A stretch of DNA of 64,000 nucleotides. Source: Isochrysis galbana. Its lineage: Eukaryota > Haptophyta > Isochrysidales > Isochrysidaceae. Positions within the stretch are counted from its first letter, which is position 1, and each line of letters starts with the position of its first letter. The stretch is from contig CM030937.1 in assembly GCA_018136815.1 (NCBI GenBank), positions 1,736,934 through 1,800,933 of the forward strand, written 5' to 3'. Below, piece by piece: positions 62,601-64,000 of this stretch. Both the position numbers and the translations under genes were made by a program. The notes below the pieces were generated by a model. That model worked only from the letters and a program-made list of their open reading frames with translations. It searched no databases and was not told the origin of the DNA.

Positions 62601-63875
62601 CTGCCGCGGTCGCAACCCCCCGACTAAGGCGGAGGCTTCCGCGTGCATTCGAGGATTTTCGACGGCAACGAAAGGCGCGTCGGCGCTTGCCATGGCGAGG
62701 AAGACTCTAGCGGCGGATTCGAGAGCCTGGCGTCGTCCCGGCTCCCGATCGAGCCACTGGCAACTCACCGCCGACAAATACGTGCACGGCGGATGCGCGA
62801 CCACGAGGTCCCAACCGAGGTTTTGAATGTGAAGAGCATCTCCGCAGAAGTGGGGAATGTAGTCGATCTCCGACGGTCGTAGATCGCACGTCGCGACGTG
62901 CGCTCCGGCGAGTAGGAACATCGAAGACACGACCCCGCTAGCTTCACCGACGACTAGAACGCGGGGTGAAGGAATCCCCTCGGCCGCGTCGAGCGTCACG
63001 GCGTCGTGGATCGCCGCTAACTCAGCGCAAAGCTCGTCAAAATGCGTCGGCAACACGGCAGAGGGTGATGAATGAGTGCTCGCGTGCGGCCGCCGCAAGG
63101 CTAGAGCAGCTTCGGCGAGATGGCGGGGCAAGATGACGAAGGAACCGCTAGCCCGGGCACGGGAGGCGGCTAACATTTGGAGCTCGCGCGTAGGGGCGCG
63201 GGCAGCTTCAGTAGACTTGGCGGCCGAGGAACAACCAACCACGGCGATCCGGTGGATGGCCTCGGCAGTAGAATTCAGGGGGAGGGGGTCGTCGCCCTGA
63301 AGTTTCGGTGGGCTAGACCTGAAGGGGGTTGGCCCCGGCGGGCGATCCCTGGAACGGGGACCCTCCGGAGAGCCGAGAGAAAGAGGAGACGCCGGCGTCC
63401 GCGTGGGGCGCGACGAGAGATCGTAATCGACGGCCACTGCGTCTCCCGAGTCTGGGGTGGCCACGGCGTGAGCGCGGAAAGCCGCAGCTCCCTTGGAACC
63501 TTCAACTTCATTGACTCCGGAAGCCGACCCTTCCGGGTCGGGAACCAGGTCGGAAACGAGAACAGGTGCAACTTCGAGACGAGAGAATGAACACGATGAC
63601 GGAGAAATATAACGAACCGGGGAGAGAGGTGAGGAGGAGGCACTAGTCTCCGCCTCCACTGCACGAGAACCTACGGTAGACAACGACAATTTGTCCGCAG
63701 AGCGGCTCCGGCTATGGCCCTTGGGAGAGAGGTCTCCAGAGGGGTCCCGCCGGGAAAGAGCAGAAACAGGTAAAGCAGCAACGACGTTTTCGGACGCGGC
63801 AGCGGCCACGTCGGACCTATCCATAGAACCTAGAGCAGAAGATGATACCGAGTCGACAGCCCTCGAGGGCTTCAC
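59610..63875 (-). CDS. pol: Copy B Pol, N-part: MTase-like, protease, RT N-part (ends in TAA)
   Basis: Nearly identical to copy A pol, offset 40287. Contains the same methyltransferase-like domain (PPC cysteine codon at 62784-62786), retropepsin ADTGAG and LLLGNDFL, and RT up to FNLPFGI-type sequence (YEFNFLPFGI). It is then stopped by TAA at 59610-59612. The frame continues unchanged after the stop (SGPS, then the M at 59594). Copy A's upstream 5' part of the ORF is broken here by loss of one G in a G-run near 63950, so the first in-frame ATG is at 63875 rather than the true start. Confidence 0.85.
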   Translation of the reverse strand: MKPSRAVDSVSSSALGSMDRSDVAAAASENVVAALPVSALSRRDPSGDLSPKGHSRSRSADKLSLSTVGSRAVEAETSASSSPLSPVRYISPSSCSFSRLEVAPVLVSDLVPDPEGSASGVNEVEGSKGAAAFRAHAVATPDSGDAVAVDYDLSSRPTRTPASPLSLGSPEGPRSRDRPPGPTPFRSSPPKLQGDDPLPLNSTAEAIHRIAVVGCSSAAKSTEAARAPTRELQMLAASRARASGSFVILPRHLAEAALALRRPHASTHSSPSAVLPTHFDELCAELAAIHDAVTLDAAEGIPSPRVLVVGEASGVVSSMFLLAGAHVATCDLRPSEIDYIPHFCGDALHIQNLGWDLVVAHPPCTYLSAVSCQWLDREPGRRQALESAARVFLAMASADAPFVAVENPRMHAEASALVGGLRPRQFVQPWQHGTGHQKATGLYLTASLPSLHPSKIVEGRLSAMADLSPSPHRGALRSRTYVGIAGAMAAQWMPVLRRYAREAKASRSLDFTVDWAISQAAASLRERPSLCSTGFELAEPRTALARFMEGRGEAASSSHLTPPSGSPVSDSVVVISDAGPVADASRLLHQKDSETNASQDGTVAEVDCFTPWEWPIRDRSTTPGPPNTVKKRRSKWQVFDRDVISGVHRWQDVTPSIAQEIAEQAAAAEPSEPSILSRLGSQGINALSPSASFTAGDEGVAEPTGSVVAERPLENGDVGLDSGEDDTPETPEHRSMQTLETKPSDAAEGEDTPRALYCDGAAARGLSAAGFSELSKLPKTDLQKSLEKEWSRQMDQPRHPTDRRGLGYDGVPNPSSSAKASPYSSIPFVPQTVAAAIERVPHVDESSPSRLASNPTTLSPGAGTSLPVESIADTPPPLYPRHCLYVRDLVVCRADGDRAAQGFVLPDVALTVNSTLADTGAGPSVITTALLDRLPEDACVERVSDAIVPNLHGPDGLPLITRGRASLVFSLSGRLFRHSFAVIEGNPMLLLGNDFLAAHSATISLDAASSEGSLRLRPASGDSEDSSRVLSECVVRVSTAPPPVADSGFVGAISMSPGQPLTVDFLERSTATREIPAGSEGEAAADARQPLYTPLFESADEFAAKAPASTSSEYLLYTEQAVTIPAFHRATIWVRVPLALRDHSDCAMLVDRLPNREALDSSPLVMPTVVTPTDDHRIAVTIVHTGVNALTLPSLHPIASLQVRFKLHRGWTPTGSEGDGDPVTALSEEQRALLDSATIDPDRLLSDDQREEVRQLLARRIKAFALHPGAPNHTHVLEVELPLNPGAVPHRHAPSRVGRAGELIIEEEVAKMEAAGIIRKSNSAWASRVVLVSKKDGSVRFCVDYRDTNAKLRVEDSPLPLIVEAIDRLASGQGPLSSLFVCTLDLASGFWGIPIKESHKHITAFTTHRGKYEFNFLPFGI

Positions 63876-64000
63876 AACCGATTGTTTACGAAACGAAGAG
63901 ACCGAAGACGCGTCGGATCCACCTAGCCCACCCCCTTGGGCAGGGCCGTCGGGGGTGAATCCAGGGATGAAGATGCGTCGAAAGACCTAGGAGAATTAGA

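Larger units (their letters stand above)
56393..64000 (-). mobile_element. Ty3/Gypsy chromovirus copy B (5' end beyond the window)
   Basis: Minus-strand order: Pol N-part with methyltransferase-like and protease domains (63875-59610), RT/RNase H/integrase (59594-57630), integrase C-part and chromodomain (57711-56764), a 3' untranslated stretch (56763-56393) ending in a short GGGGGG purine tract, then the LTR. The 5' portion (start of pol, gag, 5' LTR) lies past 64000. Confidence 0.9.

Overview
This window reads as nuclear DNA of a eukaryote, most likely a unicellular alga or related protist. It has spliced genes with mostly GT-AG introns, strongly purine- or pyrimidine-skewed introns and spacers, long GA/CT microsatellites, LTR retrotransposons, MITEs and one 100-N assembly gap (18927-19026). 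I cannot place it in a lineage from sequence alone. No rRNA, tRNA, CRISPR array or bacterial operon was seen.

Layout. 1-3.7 kb: insertion-type repeats carrying a beta/gamma-crystallin-like ORF (minus), and a GNAT acetyltransferase gene split by a 304-bp insertion. 4.4-7.3 kb: class 3 lipase. 7.4-13.6 kb: gene-poor, with two neighbouring 19-bp tandem arrays, an ankyrin fragment and a decayed gene. 13.7-17.2 kb: a five-exon, four-CBS-domain gene with a presequence-like N-terminus. 18.0-28.9 kb: an LTR fragment, an hAT-type MITE, the gap, and a truncated minus-strand Ty3/chromovirus copy A next to a ~205-bp host tandem repeat. 30.7-36.1 kb: four-exon RRP12 ribosome-biogenesis gene. 36.6-37.9 kb: spliced PAN/Apple-domain gene (minus). 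39.7-48.4 kb: a TIR-domain gene (minus) and a gene fusing a helical domain, a kinase and leucine-rich repeats (plus). They are separated by GA repeats and a 4.1-kb TTAA-flanked DNA transposon with two convergent ORFs, into which a 500-bp hAT-type MITE has jumped. 49.4-53.2 kb: an LRR exon, an F5/8C-like ORF and a six-exon Rossmann (SDR-like) gene. 54.2-55.1 kb: decayed transposase-like frames. 55.1-64 kb: a second, nearly complete copy B of the chromovirus, joined through its LTR to a truncated third copy C.

Main points of interest. (1) The chromovirus Pol polyprotein carries a phage/bacterial-type cytosine-methyltransferase-like domain with an intact PPC motif ahead of the protease. (2) Both copies share an in-frame TAA inside the reverse transcriptase. 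(3) A TIR protein and a helical-bundle/kinase/LRR protein sit close together, a combination suggestive of immunity or regulated cell death. (4) A well-delimited TTAA-type transposon has a CXC-tailed transposase, a second ORF and a nested MITE. (5) One SDR intron starts with GA and is bounded by 9-bp direct repeats.

Housekeeping genes (RRP12, CBS protein, SDR, lipase) appear intact, with consistent splice phases. Much of the rest is mobile or repetitive DNA.
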